Source of the DNA: Clavelina lepadiformis
Lineage: Eukaryota; Chordata; Ascidiacea; Aplousobranchia; Clavelinidae
Assembly (NCBI RefSeq): GCF_947623445.1
Contig: NC_135241.1
Coordinates: 22,198,501 to 22,262,500, forward strand
Length of the DNA stretch: 64,000 bases
Direction: 5' to 3'
Below the pieces are notes generated by a model that was not told where the DNA came from, did no database searches, and saw only the letters and a list, made by a program, of their open reading frames with translations. Both the position numbers and the translations under genes were made by a program. Shown in pieces: positions 15,101 to 36,002 of the stretch (position 1 is its first letter; every line of letters starts with the position of its first letter).

Positions 15101-17214
15101 TGTTGACCTAGTGCTATAGGTACTTGTTTAGGATCTGCACAGATTTTTACTCAAAGAAAGAGGAATGTGGATTATTTGAATTGTCATATACACCCAGTAC
15201 CTAGCATAGGCCTACCATGTGCAAAGTTGCCCAACCAATGCGACGTTGATAGTTTTTTCTTTGGGTCTTGGGTTAAAGTAAAAAAACTTGCAGACTGAAT
15301 TTGCAACCCCATTTACCGCATAAATATTTCACCCTGCTTAATATCACATTTAGGATTTGCAGTTACGTTGCATGCTTGTATGAATCATAGAGTGCCCATT
15401 TGTTTACTCACAACAACAGTTTGTGGTTGGTAGTGATGTTTTTTACTGTAACCTAGCTATGTTTGCCACTATCTTTTATGGTTCACCAAATTGCGACGTC
15501 ATCATGACATCACTGGTGACGTATCAATGTGCAGGCACTGATATCGGAAGCAATTCAGGAATCAACGGTAAAGCTGAGGAAACAAAGAGACTGCTGACCG
15601 ATCTAGATGAAGAAGAAAGACGGATTGCAGAATTGGGGAAACCCCGCTTAGGAGAGCATCGGACCATTGAAATCATAATCGAAGAAAGCTACGAATTTAA
15701 AGTGGGTAGAAATAAAAATTTCCGCATGAGCGGACATTTTATATTGAAATTTTTCCTTTGTTGTAGTTTACTACTCGCTTTGTTTTCATTAGAACACCGT
15801 CGACAAGTTGATAAAAAAGGCGAACCTGGCCGTGGTTGTCGGCACATCTTCATGGAGGGAGCAATTTATGAATGCGCTCTCAGTTAGCGGAGGTAATTTT
15901 TTTTCAAGTTGTGATGACTGATACTCGTTGTGAACTGGTTTAACCTCCAGCTAAACCGAGCTTTTCGTTGCTAGGCGACAATGATGACGAAGTTGGTGAG
16001 GCAGATTCAGAGCCGGGCAAACTCGATTACATCATGCATTTTCTAACCGTCTTTTGGAAGGTATCAAAACAAAAGTAGCTTTGCACCTTGAAAGAAATGA
16101 CATCACTAACTGATGACGTATGTATTTAGCTCTTTTTCGCCTTCGTACCTCCGACTGAGTACTTGGGCGGCTGGGCTTGCTTCACGGTGTCAATCATCAT
16201 GATTGGTTTGTTGACAGCTGTCATCGGCGATGTGGCTTCACACTTCGGTTGCGTCGTCAACCTCAATGACGCGGTGACCGCAGTGACCTTGGTTGCTATG
16301 GGAACGAGCATTCCAGGTGCCGTAACGGATCTTACACAACGATATATGATATTGACAAATATTGATGTGATTATAGTGAGATTTTGCCACTCAAGTTCTG
16401 TAGAATGCAAACGTTTCTTCAAATTGCTCACTACCTTCAGCTCAAATCCAAGTTTAATTATTTGAGCAGAGATTCAAAAATCACCTCGCAATAAAGACTC
16501 GGCGCAGCATGCCGACAAGTATATAGCACGCCAAACACCGCTTATTATTAAACAAAACTTTATAAATACTTTTCAAAGAATATCGTAAACGTACTAAAAC
16601 TTATAAAGAAAATCAGGTTTTTATACTCACCCTTCAATCGTTTTGACTTTTGAAGCACGTCAGAATGACGTTACGTTATTATTGACGTGACAGAATAACT
16701 TCAACTAATTTATGTGTTTACGTTATAACCAGTTACTTAATAAATCTTAAATGATATGCATTTTTTTACACATTTTCTACGGGGTCACCAATTCAAAGAT
16801 ATTGTCATTTCTATTGCAGATACCTTCGCCAGCAAAGTAGCCGCGGTCGGGGACCAGTACGCCGACGCCTCAATAGGGAACGTGACCGGGTCAAATGCGG
16901 TCAACGTGTTCCTTGGCATCGGAGTGGCTTGGACGATCGCCGCCATATACTGGGCAGTGACCGGAAAAACTCCGGAAGAGCGGCAGTTCCGTGTTCCGCC
17001 GGGAAATCTCGCATTTTCCGTCACTGTGTTTTCCGCTTTCGCTATCATAGCCATCGTTGTGCTCATGATTCGCAGGAGGACAAAAAGCATCGGAGCCGAG
17101 CTGGGGGGGCCCAAAACCGCTAAAATAATCAGCTCCTCTTTTTTCGTCATGCTTTGGATTGTTTACATTCTCCTGTCTGCGTTGGATAGCTATTGCGTCA
17201 TAAAGACATTTTAA
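9162..17214 (+). CDS. SLC8A: Sodium/calcium exchanger (NCX, SLC8A family), complete, 10 coding exons
   Basis: Plasma-membrane antiporter exchanging 3 Na+ for 1 Ca2+. Exons: 9162-10343, 10905-11012, 11323-11676, 13594-13757, 14364-14476, 15535-15701, 15793-15892, 15975-16060, 16130-16316, 16820-17214. Phases all match and give 951 aa (human NCX1 is about 970). Seen in order: a signal peptide (about 1-36), the alpha-1 repeat with GSSAPE at 144-149, the XIP-like basic segment RRLLVYKLMYKRYR near 255, Ca-binding Calx-beta domain CBD1 with DDDIFEEDE and DDDHAG, CBD2 with GARGKIVVPYRT and DDEEYEKNK, then alpha-2 with GTSIPDTFASK (about 816) and GNVTGSNAVNVFLG. Exon 1 carries 394 codons without an intron, as in the large exon 2 of vertebrate NCX1. 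The alternatively spliced region of vertebrates corresponds to the 14477-15534 intron; I saw no clear cassette exon there. Weak donors (GTTCGT, GTGCCG) follow exons 5 and 9. Which vertebrate SLC8A paralogue it matches cannot be said. Confidence 0.96.
12718..12853. mobile_element. 136-bp hAT-type MITE in SLC8A intron 3
   Basis: Starts CAGGCGTCACCAAAC and ends GTTTGGTGATCCCTG, a 15-bp terminal inverted repeat with two mismatches. A perfect 8-bp target duplication AGCTAGGG lies at 12710-12717 and 12854-12861. The CAGG start and 8-bp duplication fit hAT. It sits in the 11677-13593 intron and does not touch coding sequence. Confidence 0.88.
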
Positions 17215-19830
17215 TTGGTCGTGAATGAAACATTGCCAAATATCTGCTGAGCGTGACGAACACGGTCACCGCACGACAAAGACGCGTTTTGAGAAAATGT
17301 AGCGAATTATCTTGGATTTGAAATCGGAGGAAAAAGAAAAAAAGGAGATTGTCCTTGTAAGGATTTTTCGTGCGGTAAATACAACGCTTCCATTTTCCGT
17401 CTACCATAGACATCCCAGAAGCGATTTATCCCAATCGAAAAAAACTCTTACGTGACTAATTTTTTTTGAAATTGTGCTCTTGTGGCATGCCACAGCGTCG
17501 GTCAGAAAGAATTTATTTACGCTCCCGCTTGTTTGAATCGGTGTGAATTTGATTATTACTTTGATTTTCATGAAATGTTCCCGTCACGCTTCACTTGACA
17601 ATGCTTTTTTCTTGCCAAGCAATTTTAATCGTACCTTTCCCTCATCGACATCTTATGAAAATATGCGCTGGTGACGTCATGCCTCTGCTCCATTATTTCT
17701 CCACATTTTCTTAATTTAAATTGTCCTTAGGTCGTTTGTCATTTTGCTTGACGTCATCAATATATGACGTGGAATGTCGTGACTTGTGTTTGAATCAGTG
17801 GTGTGATTGGTAGCTTGTTATATCCGATAGCGAGAATGCGTCTTTTAGCGGCTTCACAGCATACAATCACCTAAACTAAAGCGGCAATGATTAGATTTCC
17901 AGAAGTCGGGACATTTATGAAGGTTTCATTTCAATTTCAAATTTTTCCAATGAAATTTCGGTTTATTGCAGACAATTTTTTTTGGCCAAATCCCTCACAA
18001 TTATTTGATCGCTCACTGTGCCAACTATTCCGGTTCAATTTCGGAATAGAAGAACGATTGACGCGACTGCACAGTTTCATAATATCAGGGTCAAATAATT
18101 GTCAACATTTGCACGTACATACCAAGAAAGACTTATGACGTCATCTTACTGGGATACGTCATTATAAATCGCAATTGTACGTCTGATCCTGACTTTACTC
18201 GAACACCTTGTCATGTTTTGCGGCAGAATGTCGACAGAATTGCATGTTTTAATTCATATATTTATGCCAAAAATTTCGATATTTAATGCCAAGAAAAAAA
18301 CGATACGTTTACATAGATTAATATGATTTTTTGGTACAAATAGCTCCTATTTTGATTATTTGTTTTGTTTATTTGTGTGTACTCTACAGCATCGACAGCA
18401 AATAATTTTATGCGTGTTTATGATGTTACAATAGCATCGTCATTTCCTTTTGTTTGCCAGTCATGATGACGTATTGCGTGCTAGTGCGTTTAGGTGTTAA
18501 TCCAGAGGTCGGGAACCTATGGCTCGCGAGCCAGATATGGCTCTTTTGATGACGGCATCTGGCTCGCAGATAAATCTAAGCTGGCATTTCTTAGCACAAT
18601 TGTTACGAATAAAACTTTTCTGTTATTTGTAGTTTTGTAATTTCTGTACCATGCAGCACCAGAAATCGCATTAACAGTAATTAGCATGTTATTAAAGAGT
18701 AAATTCAGACATTTACCGTTGTCTAAAATAGTTGGTTTTGCTTAAAAATGCACACGTTAGTTGCATTAAGTGTTGAAAAATATTATATGGCTCTAACGGA
18801 AATAAAAATTAACAATATGTGGCTTTCATGGCTCCTTCGCCAAAAAGGTTCCCGACCCCTGTGTTAATCAGAGTCGTTCATCAGACATTCAAAGCTGCAA
18901 ATAAAATGAGATAACTCTACATGAACAAGTTGTTCCAGCCAGTTAAGGTTGTACTGTTGCATAGTAAGACGAGGTAGCAGTAAAAAGTTCGATTTTAAAA
19001 CAGGCATTTCGGTTTTCGCGCCAGGTTTTAACAACCTCCTATGACGCAAGCATGCAGCTATCGAACATCGTTTTAACGACCTTATGACGTTGCGATGAAC
19101 TTAGGAAAACACAACGTATGCGTAAGTGCAGTAAATCTCACGGCAGTTTAAACACAGCCGGACGGTCGTGAAAATAGAAGAGGATTTACGGCCTCGTACG
19201 TATGTTATTTTACTTTCTACGCTTCACGGCAAATGTTCCACGAATTTCCAACTAACCAAACAAAGGTTCGGCACCTCCCTAACCGCAGTAACTATTTCGT
19301 TTTAATGGAGCGTTACAATCCTAATCACTGTTTGCCGCGCACCACTTTGAAACCAAATGGTGCGTAGTCTTAATAACAATGCTGAAATGCAATTAGTATT
19401 TATTACCTCGTACTTATAGAAACGTTAGCACAGTAAATTTACGTGTTGTTTGAATAAAGAATATTAGGTAAGCACTGCATAGTATGAAACGTTTGCAAAC
19501 GCAATAACGCGCACAGTGCTTGGGAATCGTAAACATAGATTAGCTAAAAATGAACATTACAAAACTTAGAAAAATGTGTAAAAATAAAAAAAATCTTTAA
19601 CGCAAAACCACCACAAATATAAAAAAAAAATTGGCCAAAGCTGAAACCAGAAAGGAGCGAAAATTGAAACGACAAGAGCCTACAAATGGATAGATAGCTT
19701 AATAAATGCCACAAAAATGGGGTTTTGAAGGCTCCAAATTTCGACACCAATCGTCAACAACCCTTTGACGTCTCTCGCATCACTTGATTTGTTGTTGTTG
19801 TTGTTGAAGCGTCGTTTTTTCAATAAAAAT

Positions 19831-19831
<1 letters not shown>
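17215..19831. other. tail-to-tail spacer between SLC8A and PCNX4
   Basis: Holds both 3' ends and no further exon that I can support. It contains three TGACGTCA octamers (17672-17679, 17749-17756, 18136-18143) and the hAT MITE at 18503-18861. No AATAAA signal lies close to the SLC8A stop, so its 3' UTR end could not be placed. Confidence 0.6.
18503..18861. mobile_element. 359-bp hAT MITE (CAGRGGTCGGGAACC family), copy 1
   Basis: Ends are CAGAGGTCGGGAACC and GGTTCCCGACCCCTG, an inverted repeat with one mismatch. A perfect 8-bp target duplication TGTTAATC lies at 18495-18502 and 18862-18869. The internal sequence matches the 58201-58518 copy in inverted orientation over nearly its whole length. 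No transposase frame is present, so this is a non-autonomous hAT derivative. Confidence 0.93.
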
Positions 19832-26854
<7,023 letters not shown>

Positions 26855-29045
26855 TGTGAATGACACAAGTTAAAGATTTTTATCAAAAATCATAAAACAC
26901 CATAAACATCATAAAACTCAGATCTTAAGATTAGTTATTAATTAATGGGTCCATTTTCTGTATCTTGCTTCTGAAAGGAAGTGTTTAAGAAGCGTTAAAA
27001 TTCTAATGCTTTTGTTTACTGGTGAATGAAACCAAAAACATTTTAAGTATCGGCTGTATTACAACACCACAACAATCTGCATAATGAACCTAATTGCTAC
27101 TTCATTAGGTCTTTGTATATAAACATTAACAATTTGGTAAATATTTCTTTCAAATATATGAAATCCTGAAACCACTTAGGCTATTAATGCAGGATACCGG
27201 CAACATGAAATTTGGTTCTCCTCTACTTTTGCACTCTCGTATCAGGATCGAGTTTTGCAGATCTATTATGTCATAATTTCTTTCCTATTACCTCATAATT
27301 CCTTCCCATTTAAGCCTTCAAGTGGGAGTGCAAAAGCACAACAGGCACTAAAATCTCACCAAAATATAGGCTAGGTGTTAGAAGGTGATTATTTCATTGT
27401 AAGTAAGTCATGTAACCTACTGTTAACTGATTGCGCCGACTATTATGAACTGATTCGTTTGCTTCAGTACGAAAACTCTGCCCTAACGTACCGATAATTT
27501 AATTAATAGGCTTAAATTACTCAAATAAATAAAATCGGCCCTTTCCCATTAAAACGAAACAAACTTGCATTCGTATGCTGATTTAACTAAAGTCAACTCC
27601 ACAACAAAAAATACACCAATTCAGTTTTCATCAAACAAAGAAATTCAGCCCTGAATTTAAATCAGACCGCCAACTGAAATTTGAATGTCAAGCCGGATTT
27701 TCACTACAGTTCACATTCCTCACAACACAGCACTACAGCAGGCGTATAACAATTTTGAATCCACGTCATTATAAATCAAATCGTTTTAAACACATTCAAA
27801 GCATCCTTCACTATTCGCTGATTACGCAAGGGCTTTCATATATCGAGTGAATTATGTCCAAGCATCGTTGAATTCCCTTTAAGTGTAGCATGTCATCAAG
27901 TATTTCTGGAGTCTGGACACAATGTTATGATGAATTTACTTCTGTTGCTGCAGCACCTATTTTCACAACGATCTGATGCAATTTTCTAAACATTAGGGCA
28001 GATCCGAAAAACAAAATGTACCTTTAAAATAAATAAGAGCATTGTTTGACTAATGTCACACATATTAGAAACGAAATAAATCATTTTCCAACAAAATTAA
28101 ATTCGTGTGCAAAGTTAATATATATATATATATTTGGCTACTTATTGAATACACAATTTTTTAAGGAAAGAAGGTTTAATGTGCAAAGCTGATGTATTTG
28201 TGATGTCAGGTGTCGCCAAAGCTTTTGTTTGTATCAGAGCCAATTCGAAAACGATATGATGATAAATGTTATCAATATATGAGTTATATTTTAAAAACTA
28301 TATATTTGCCATGCTATCTCTTGAGTGATGGAATAATTTTGATGTGGGTACATTTACATAGTTCTCTCAAATACCCACGAGATTCCAAACATTTTTACGT
28401 GCAAATTTCCTTAGCACTCGACAGCGCTCCACTAACGTTATAATTTACTTGAGCAAAGCTTTATTTTGTTAGTGATCAACGAAAACTGGGGCTCGATCCA
28501 TGTTGACGAACAATCGCCAATTCATGCAAATACTTTCTTCATAACGAAGCAAGTGTTTCTCTACTGATTCTGATTGCACATCTACAGTAGGACTACTTAA
28601 TCGGAAGCGCCCAACGTCTTGATGTGGACCAGGCAGTAGGTCATATGTGTGGTTTATTATATTGTGTAGGCCTATGTTGAAAACCTATTCAGGCTAGCTT
28701 GGGCGTTCCAGTACCGACGGTGCGTCGTGAAAACGGCTAAATCCCGATGACTGGTCTTCTTCCCATCTAGCGGCTGCTGCTATTCAACATTTTGTAAAGA
28801 AGAATTTATTTAAAAAGCGGCAAGAACCATCAGCAGGTTCGATCAAATACGTCAGAAAAAATAAAGAAAATTCAGGAAGAAAAGAGAAAAGGCGAACTGC
28901 ATAAAGGCGGTCAGACTTACGGGTCTAACTAAAACATGTCGGAACACCAACACATCATGCGCAACTACAGTAGTGGTGTCATGATGTGGCGAATTCAGCA
29001 TTTTGGCAAGCGGAGACATTCCAAACTGCTCTTATCGTAAATGGG
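26855..29045. other. spacer between MSH2 3' end and PCNX4 5' end
   Basis: No coding exon recognised. It should hold the PCNX4 promoter and 5' UTR and the MSH2 3' UTR. An AT dinucleotide run lies at about 28118-28134. An 11-bp inverted pair built on CTTTTGCACTC occurs near 27228 and 27322, possibly the ends of a small degraded element. Confidence 0.55.
28805..28810 (-). terminator. candidate MSH2 polyadenylation signal
   Basis: AATAAA on the minus strand about 240 bases past the MSH2 stop codon. It is the first canonical hexamer I noticed downstream. Position is plausible but unproven. Confidence 0.4.
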
Positions 29046-32000
29046 TCAAACGTCCATGTTTTCTGCGTAGTTTTTTCTTTTAAGAACACCGCTCACGAAG
29101 GGATTCCCAGACGCAAGAACTTGTTCCTTCATCTGCTTTAAAGTTTCTTTTTTCTCCGCTTCTGACTTGGCGCTATTCATCAGTATTTTCACTTCATCAA
29201 TAAAAGCCTTTATGACGTTTTCCCCTTCCTAAATAGAAAACTTATTTCAAAAATTATGAACCTTTGGCCAAAACCTTAAGCAATGAGCATGCACTTCGGT
29301 TGAGTTTAAAATTTGATAACATTTGTTTGCTGGTAGTTGTATTTAAACACCGATGTTCATTTCAGGCACCTGAAGTAACGTTAAGGATTGGCATTGACAA
29401 TCCTTTGGGGTACAGTTCATTGTCCTTAAAGTGTTTTAGCTTCAATCAATGCACTGAAGCTTTAAGCTTGACCTGTTTAATTTTTCTTTTTTTCTTGGAC
29501 TTTTCCTCGCGCTGTCCGTCGATATCGAACGACGGTGTGACGTAATAATCTTCCAAGTCGTCTGCTTTACGCTTGGCCGCATCGATGACGCGTTGGGGAA
29601 ATCCCACACACTCGGCGACGTGGATTCCGAAACTCCGATCGCATGAACCTGGAATAAAATGGCAGCAGACTTACTTTGGATCACCTTAGTGGTGTCTCTC
29701 AAAATGACAACCAATTTTCAATCAATCTATTTGCCAAGGGTTTGAGTTCATCCGAGATGTCCAAATTCGATTTAATTCATGTAGAGCTTAATTACGTCAT
29801 TGCAAATTGTCAACTGAATGAAGACGGTCGAGGAGTAACTAGAAACTATCCCAAACAATGCACCTGGTTGCACTTTGTACAGCATGGTGAGGTTTGATTG
29901 TCCGTCCCCATCGGTTCCAGTTAATGCGGTCACGTGGTAATTCACTGCTGACGTCACTTCATCGGCAAGAGCAGTCATTTCATCGAAATGGGTCGCGAAA
30001 AGGCAAGCGGCTTTCGTGTCGACTGCTATCTTGTGCGAAATTGACCAGGCCAGACCGAAGCCATCATAAGTGGATGTACCCCTGCCTGGTTTCAATTTGA
30101 ACATAAACAAATTAAAAAACTGGTGAAAAAAAATCACGTTTATAAACCTCAAGATTAGTGACAACTTCTACAGAGGTCAACAAAATGAAATATAATGTTT
30201 TGGACAAAGACACGGATTTCAAAGAAATCACAGCAGTCACTGCTGGTTGCTTAAGTAGAGACATACATATAGACATCTTATAAAAAATTAGGAATTCCTC
30301 ACCGAGTTCATCAATAATAACCAACGAGTTTTCAGTTGCAGATCTGAGAATGGCAGCGGTTTCCAACATCTCAGCCATAAATGTAGACACCCCTTGAACC
30401 TTTATGCAAATAAACGTTAACACTTGATTAACACGACATACAAAGAGGACTGAAACGTTTTCATTAGCAGAGCCAACGACCCAATAAGACACATATTTAG
30501 GCAACACTGTTGCTTGAAAATGAGGTTGTGACATTACCTGGCAGTCGCCTGCGCCAACCCTTGCCAAAATTGCATCAACCAGTGTGATTTCAGCACACTC
30601 ACATGGAACAAAACATCCAATCTGGGCCATCAAAATAACGACTCCAATCTGGCGAATGTAAGTCGACTTGCCGCCCATATTTGGGCCTAATGAGAAAAGG
30701 TGGCAAAAACGGAGAATTAAAAAAAAAACTAGACAAACTTTAGTCTATTTCTTATTACCATGTAAAATATTTCTTGAAAATTTGCATAAAATCTGTACAG
30801 AATTAGCTAAACAACAACAATTGTCACCTGTTATAATAAGGAAGTTATGGACGTCTTTTTCAAGTTTTGCATTATTGGGAATAAATGAAACACCATCCTG
30901 TGCCTCAACACAGGGATGTCTGGATTGAACCAGTTTGATCAGGTTAGAACCGCTTCCCACGGCGTTAAGTTTTGGACGAACATATGATATTGGAGCATTG
31001 ACAGCAGCCTAAGAATAAGTGGATTACAAAAGTAAATCAGACATTACCAAAAAAGCACGAACTTAATTCAAATTATTTAAACATATTATGCTCGCCACAA
31101 AGCCAATTGACAGAGTTTGTGACAAACAAAGTTGGCGAAAAATAAATTTTGTTTTTACACCAGAAGAGCATTATTTATTCCACCTAAAGTCAGTTCATAA
31201 AAGATCGAGGATAAAAACTGGCAGGAACAAGAAGCAAACCTGGGCAAAACTGAGCAGTACGTCCAACTTAGCAACAACCTCAGAAAGTGAGTGCAACGGT
31301 TCTGCGTATCCCGATCCAATTGCAACAATCTCCGTCACAACCGCATCTTGTTGATTTTCATAAGATTCCCTGCACTCCTGGTATTCAGCATTGAGTTTCT
31401 CCAGGCGTGTATTTGTAAATCTGCACAAAACAGCAAAACCTTGTTGTCAAAATTTCATGACTGTAGCTACAGTATGCACTAATACAGTGCTTGTCAACTC
31501 TTTTCAACTGCAGCCCACTTTTACTGACAGTGACTTCTACTCACAGAATACAAACAAGTTAAATTAAAAACAATCTTTTTCAAGAATGTTTTTGCGATAA
31601 CCCCTAGGTTCTGAATGGCTCTACTTCATGGTATTCACTTTTTGTAATGCAACAGTTTGGCATGCTTCGCGGCCTACCGTTTGAAAAGTGGTGCACTTAT
31701 GTTTAGGAGATCTCAATTAAGGTTTATTTTACCCATAAACAATTGATAAAACATCGATTAATACACAGAATTCAGTATTTGCATGATCGCATATAAAAGC
31801 AAAAAAAATTCCAATGCATAACGTCAAAGAAAGCAAATGAGCAAAGTCATTACACAAGCTCACCTTACACCAGCTTTGTTTGTATCAAGCGTGGTAAATT
31901 TTTTGTTGTTTCTCAATGCTTTCTCTTCCTTACATGTCACTCGAAACACATGTCCGAACGGAGATGTTTCCAACTGAAAAGCACGAAACTCTTACCAAAC

Positions 32001-35000
32001 AAAAAGAAAAATGTTTTTCTAATAAAATTGAATCGTAACCGAAAGCTCAATTATTATTATCATACCATACATACTGCTATATTGAAACTGTTAGGCTGAC
32101 CTATTCCTGATAACATTATAATACCTTTATGCCTTTACCAGCTTCTAATTGGAGTTCAGAGGCAGCTTTTTGAAACGTGTTATCCATTTGGCATTCAACA
32201 TCATCCATTTTAGTTCGTAAACGTTGTAATTCTAGATCAAAATCAGATTTGACCATAAATTCGTGTTTCTGTATCTAAAAGTAAATTAAGTGAGTTGATT
32301 TGGAGAAAATTGATTAATGTGGAAGCAATGCTTAATAGTACTTTGGAAAACGATGAAACAATCATTTTAAGGCTTTCAGACTTTCCTTAAATCAACAATA
32401 AAATTGTAGTTTACTACAATGAGTCAAAGGGCGGAGAAAAAACATCTGCAGTTAAAATAACTAAACTGTTTTTTTTGCTTTGACATTCATTTTTTAGATA
32501 AAAAACGCAACCTTGCAAGAAAAATGCACACACCATGTCGAAATCAAGTGTAGTGTCCAACATCTCCATAAACTTATTGAAATCGTTATACAACTCGTGA
32601 ATTGGACTAGTGAAGACTTCTTTAAGGAGTTTCTGATTGGAATCGAGACATTCAGAATATTTTTCGATGGTTTCACAAATGAATGGCAACTGCTTGATTG
32701 ACTGCGAGATTAAAAAGAAATCAAAAAATAGTCATTAGAATCTTATTTTGTAACATAGTTTTGAAGGACAAACATATTTATGTTGTCAAAATTATGCGGC
32801 CATACCTGATAAACTCTATAGCAATCCTGAAGGTTTGCCTTTTTACGGTGGAACTTTTTGGAAAATCTAGAGCAAAAAATGGATTTTGAAACTACAACTA
32901 CATACCACATTATATAAAATATTATCATGTATGACTAGGAAAATATGATAATCCAACTCCACACAGAACGAGAAGAATGTAAATAAAAGTGAAACAAATC
33001 TTTAAAAAAATGAAAAATCCACAACAAACGTTTCTTAGTTACTGTATTACATACTTGTCAAAATCTGGTAACTTTTTTAAATGTTCACTTATAAGTGATT
33101 GTCTCAACTCAGCCCCTTCAACAAAGGCCTGCACTGCATCCAACCTTTCCTCGAGATGATTCACATCAATCAAGGGTTGCTTTATCCAGCGAGCTAACAA
33201 CCTTTGACCCTGATCAAACACAATCGTAGTGGTGGAAATATATAATAATATAGTTATTGTCAGGATATCAGTATAGACGACGGATCTTATGATCCACATT
33301 CGGGTGATCCGGTCATTTCCAAATATATGTAACTAAGACCTTCAATCCATCAGAAAGCTTTTCTCAAACAAAAACTCTCTTATAAGTTCGAAAACTTAGT
33401 AATAGAAATATTTTCCTATTTAGCAAATTCACAATGAATGAAGATGAATCATTGAAGATTGTGTAGTATTTTTTATGAAAGCACCTCACATGAAAAAACA
33501 ACGTGAGACACAAAAGCAACCTGGGTATCCATGCATTTACCTGGGGAGTTTGACAGTGGTTTAAGATTCCGTACAATGAATCGGATGGTCGATTGGAAAG
33601 AACGGTTCCAGCAAATTTTTCCGGAAATAAATTCAAGGCAAGCTTAGCAGCGCTATCTAATTTCATATACTGGGAAAGGTCGTATTTTTCAGCCACAAAC
33701 TCTCCAAATTTTTCCTCCTTGTTGAGTAACTCAAGGTAAGAAACCAACGCGCACAAACATGATGTTGAGAATTGATGATCTACGGCCCAATTCATATTAG
33801 CGTCTGCATCGCCACTGACTTTGCTAAAACAAAAAATATTAAAAAAGATCACTCTGGCAAAATCTAAAAACTAATAATTTAGAACAGGAAAGCATTACAT
33901 TTGAAAACTTTGCTGAATTTTAGACCAGGAATGTTTGGTTAACTACCTCTTCTTTTTCTTTAACAGTCTGCTCAAGTCTTGGTCTAAATTCTTTGTGCTA
34001 AACTCAGACTTTGGGCGTTCTGTCATGAGCACACCGCTTCGTTTAATGATTTCCGACAATTTTTTTGCTTCATTTGTGGATTCCTCACAAATAAAAACAT
34101 ATCGTTTATAAATTATATAATTAATCAATTATATATATACATACATTTATCATATATATATATATATATATGTGTGTATGTATGATAAAGATTGTTAATA
34201 TAAATTACAAATATATATCTTACCAGTTTGCCAACAACGCACTCTTTTGGACCAAGTTGCAATATGGTAGATTCAAGATTTGCAAAGTGGTCATTATCGG
34301 AAAATTCTGCATATTTCATTTCACAAAGATTGGTGTCAACAAATCCAACACCGACAAAAACTTGACTTGCTACGATGCACAAAATAGAAAAAAAACAATT
34401 TTAATTCATCCAATAAGCCAAAAAGGGTCTCCTTTCCGAACGAAACAACCATATTCAAACAACGTTATAAACAGTAAATGTACAATTAACCTTCAAGTCT
34501 ATATCTTATTGCCATCACAGCAGACGAAGTTGACATCAAATCTACGTTGTTGAATAACAAATCTTCAACCTAATTATATAATAATAAAGACACAAGAAAT
34601 GCTGTTAATACTCTGCAACTAATTATCACAACTTAAAAAAGCAGGGATTAATTTTACACAACACTATACACATGACAGCAATATATAACATACTGATATT
34701 AAATACCATACACTTTATACAACAATCACACAAATAGGATTCGGTGCATATATTTTGAAAACAAAGAGAATCTTTGCTTGAATAGGCTGCCAGAGTCACC
34801 TCCATCAAATTGCCAGGTGAGGCCTTATATGAAACTGTCCAAACAGATTTTGATTTTTGCTTGTAGATTTCAAGACGATAATGCCTCACCAACAGCAAGT
34901 CACGAGCCATTGATTCAAAATTCAGGTTGCTCAAAAACACTGTCGGTAGCTTCATTTCTGAAAAACAAATAACAGTTGTTCTAATTAAGTAGCAGGTCAG

Positions 35001-36002
35001 TGAAAACCATTAACATTTTTAGCTCATTTAGCAGGATTTCTAAGCTTCTGTATAAGCATAAGCCACAAAACCAATCAAAAAAATAAATGAAAGCAATAAG
35101 CAGGTTAATGAATATACCAAAGTGACTTGGCTTCATATAACAATATATCACTTAGAATAGGCAATGCAAAAGGATGAGGGCTTACAGAAAAATTTTGATT
35201 AGAAGATAGGTTATTTAAGTTTATGGTTATTAGGTTAGGTGAACATAGAAAATGAGGCTGTCACTACTTTTTTAGAATTTGTCAAGCCTTCCAAGTATTG
35301 CTTTTCAACGTAACCGAAAAAATATATCAGTCCAACAGCTTTATTCTGGTAACCCAAAATCAATCTAATTTTTAGAAAGTGTAGCCTCAAATTGTATCGT
35401 TTATTTTTTGCCATTGACTGTGGGGAGAAAAAAGAATGGTGCCGACTTTATTATATCAAAACAAGAAATACACTCACAAACAATTAACGAATGGAAAAAG
35501 CAGAAATGCCAGTAAGCTTAAAACGAGCGAGATGTTAACTATACATTGGTACTACAGCTATGGAGGAATAGCACAGCGATCAAACTCAAAAAGTCGATAG
35601 GTTGACAAAAAAGAAATTTAACAAAAAGAATAATCAGTCCATAATAAAATTTATAATTATTTTAGTAAATATAATTGTACAGTAAATAAATTTATAGCTA
35701 CATGGCAGGCTAAAAAGGAATTTATGCTTTAATTTATTGAATTTCACAAATAAGCTTGTTCAACAAAGCACACAATATATTCAAGTAGGTGTACCTCCGT
35801 TTGAAATTACTTTTATCACAGACTGTGTTTTAAAAACGTGATCTGCAGCCATAACAGCGTTTTTTCCGTGTGTGGTGTAAAATTCTCCGTGTTCAAATAC
35901 TTGAAAAGTAGTTTCGGCTTTAAGCGCCATTGATTTATAAAACTGAAGAAATGCTCCTTCATTCTCAATGCACCATTTTCGTTTTGCTTGCAGATTGGCC
36001 AT
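29046..36002 (-). CDS. MSH2: DNA mismatch repair protein MSH2, complete, 18 coding exons
   Basis: MutS homologue that pairs with MSH6 or MSH3 to recognise mismatches in the nucleus. Exons in transcript order: 36002-35795, 34957-34800, 34569-34491, 34369-34224, 34083-33947, 33823-33541, 33209-33055, 32866-32806, 32701-32534, 32274-32125, 31973-31864, 31420-31240, 31008-30828, 30686-30538, 30399-30303, 30085-29864, 29648-29473, 29228-29046. Phases all match, giving 947 aa (human 934). Seen: N-terminal mismatch-binding domain with FYTTHGKNA; lever and clamp regions with DFSQYMKL-like DLSQYMKLD and [10 protein letters not shown]; Walker [10 protein letters not shown] at about 673-681, split between exons 13 and 14; Walker B VIIDELG near 750-755, split between exons 15 and 16; signature [34 protein letters not shown] basic run KSKKKRKIK near the C-terminus resembles a nuclear localisation signal. 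The human gene has 16 exons, so two intron differences exist. Confidence 0.97.
31485..31693. mobile_element. degraded hAT-like MITE in an MSH2 intron
   Basis: Left end CAGTGCTTGTCAAC followed by a GCAGCCCAC-like block; right end carries the complementary GCGGCCTAC block and TTTGAAAAGTGGTG. Flanking octamers CACTAATA and CACTTATG match at 6 of 8 positions, as expected for an old target duplication. The pattern resembles Charlie-type hAT ends. It lies in the intron between exons 11 and 12. Confidence 0.45.
34151..34190. repeat. AT / TG microsatellite in MSH2 intron 4
   Basis: A run of alternating A and T of about 20 bases passes into TGTGTGTATGTATG. It is intronic, between exons 4 and 5, and likely polymorphic in length. 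Confidence 0.8.
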
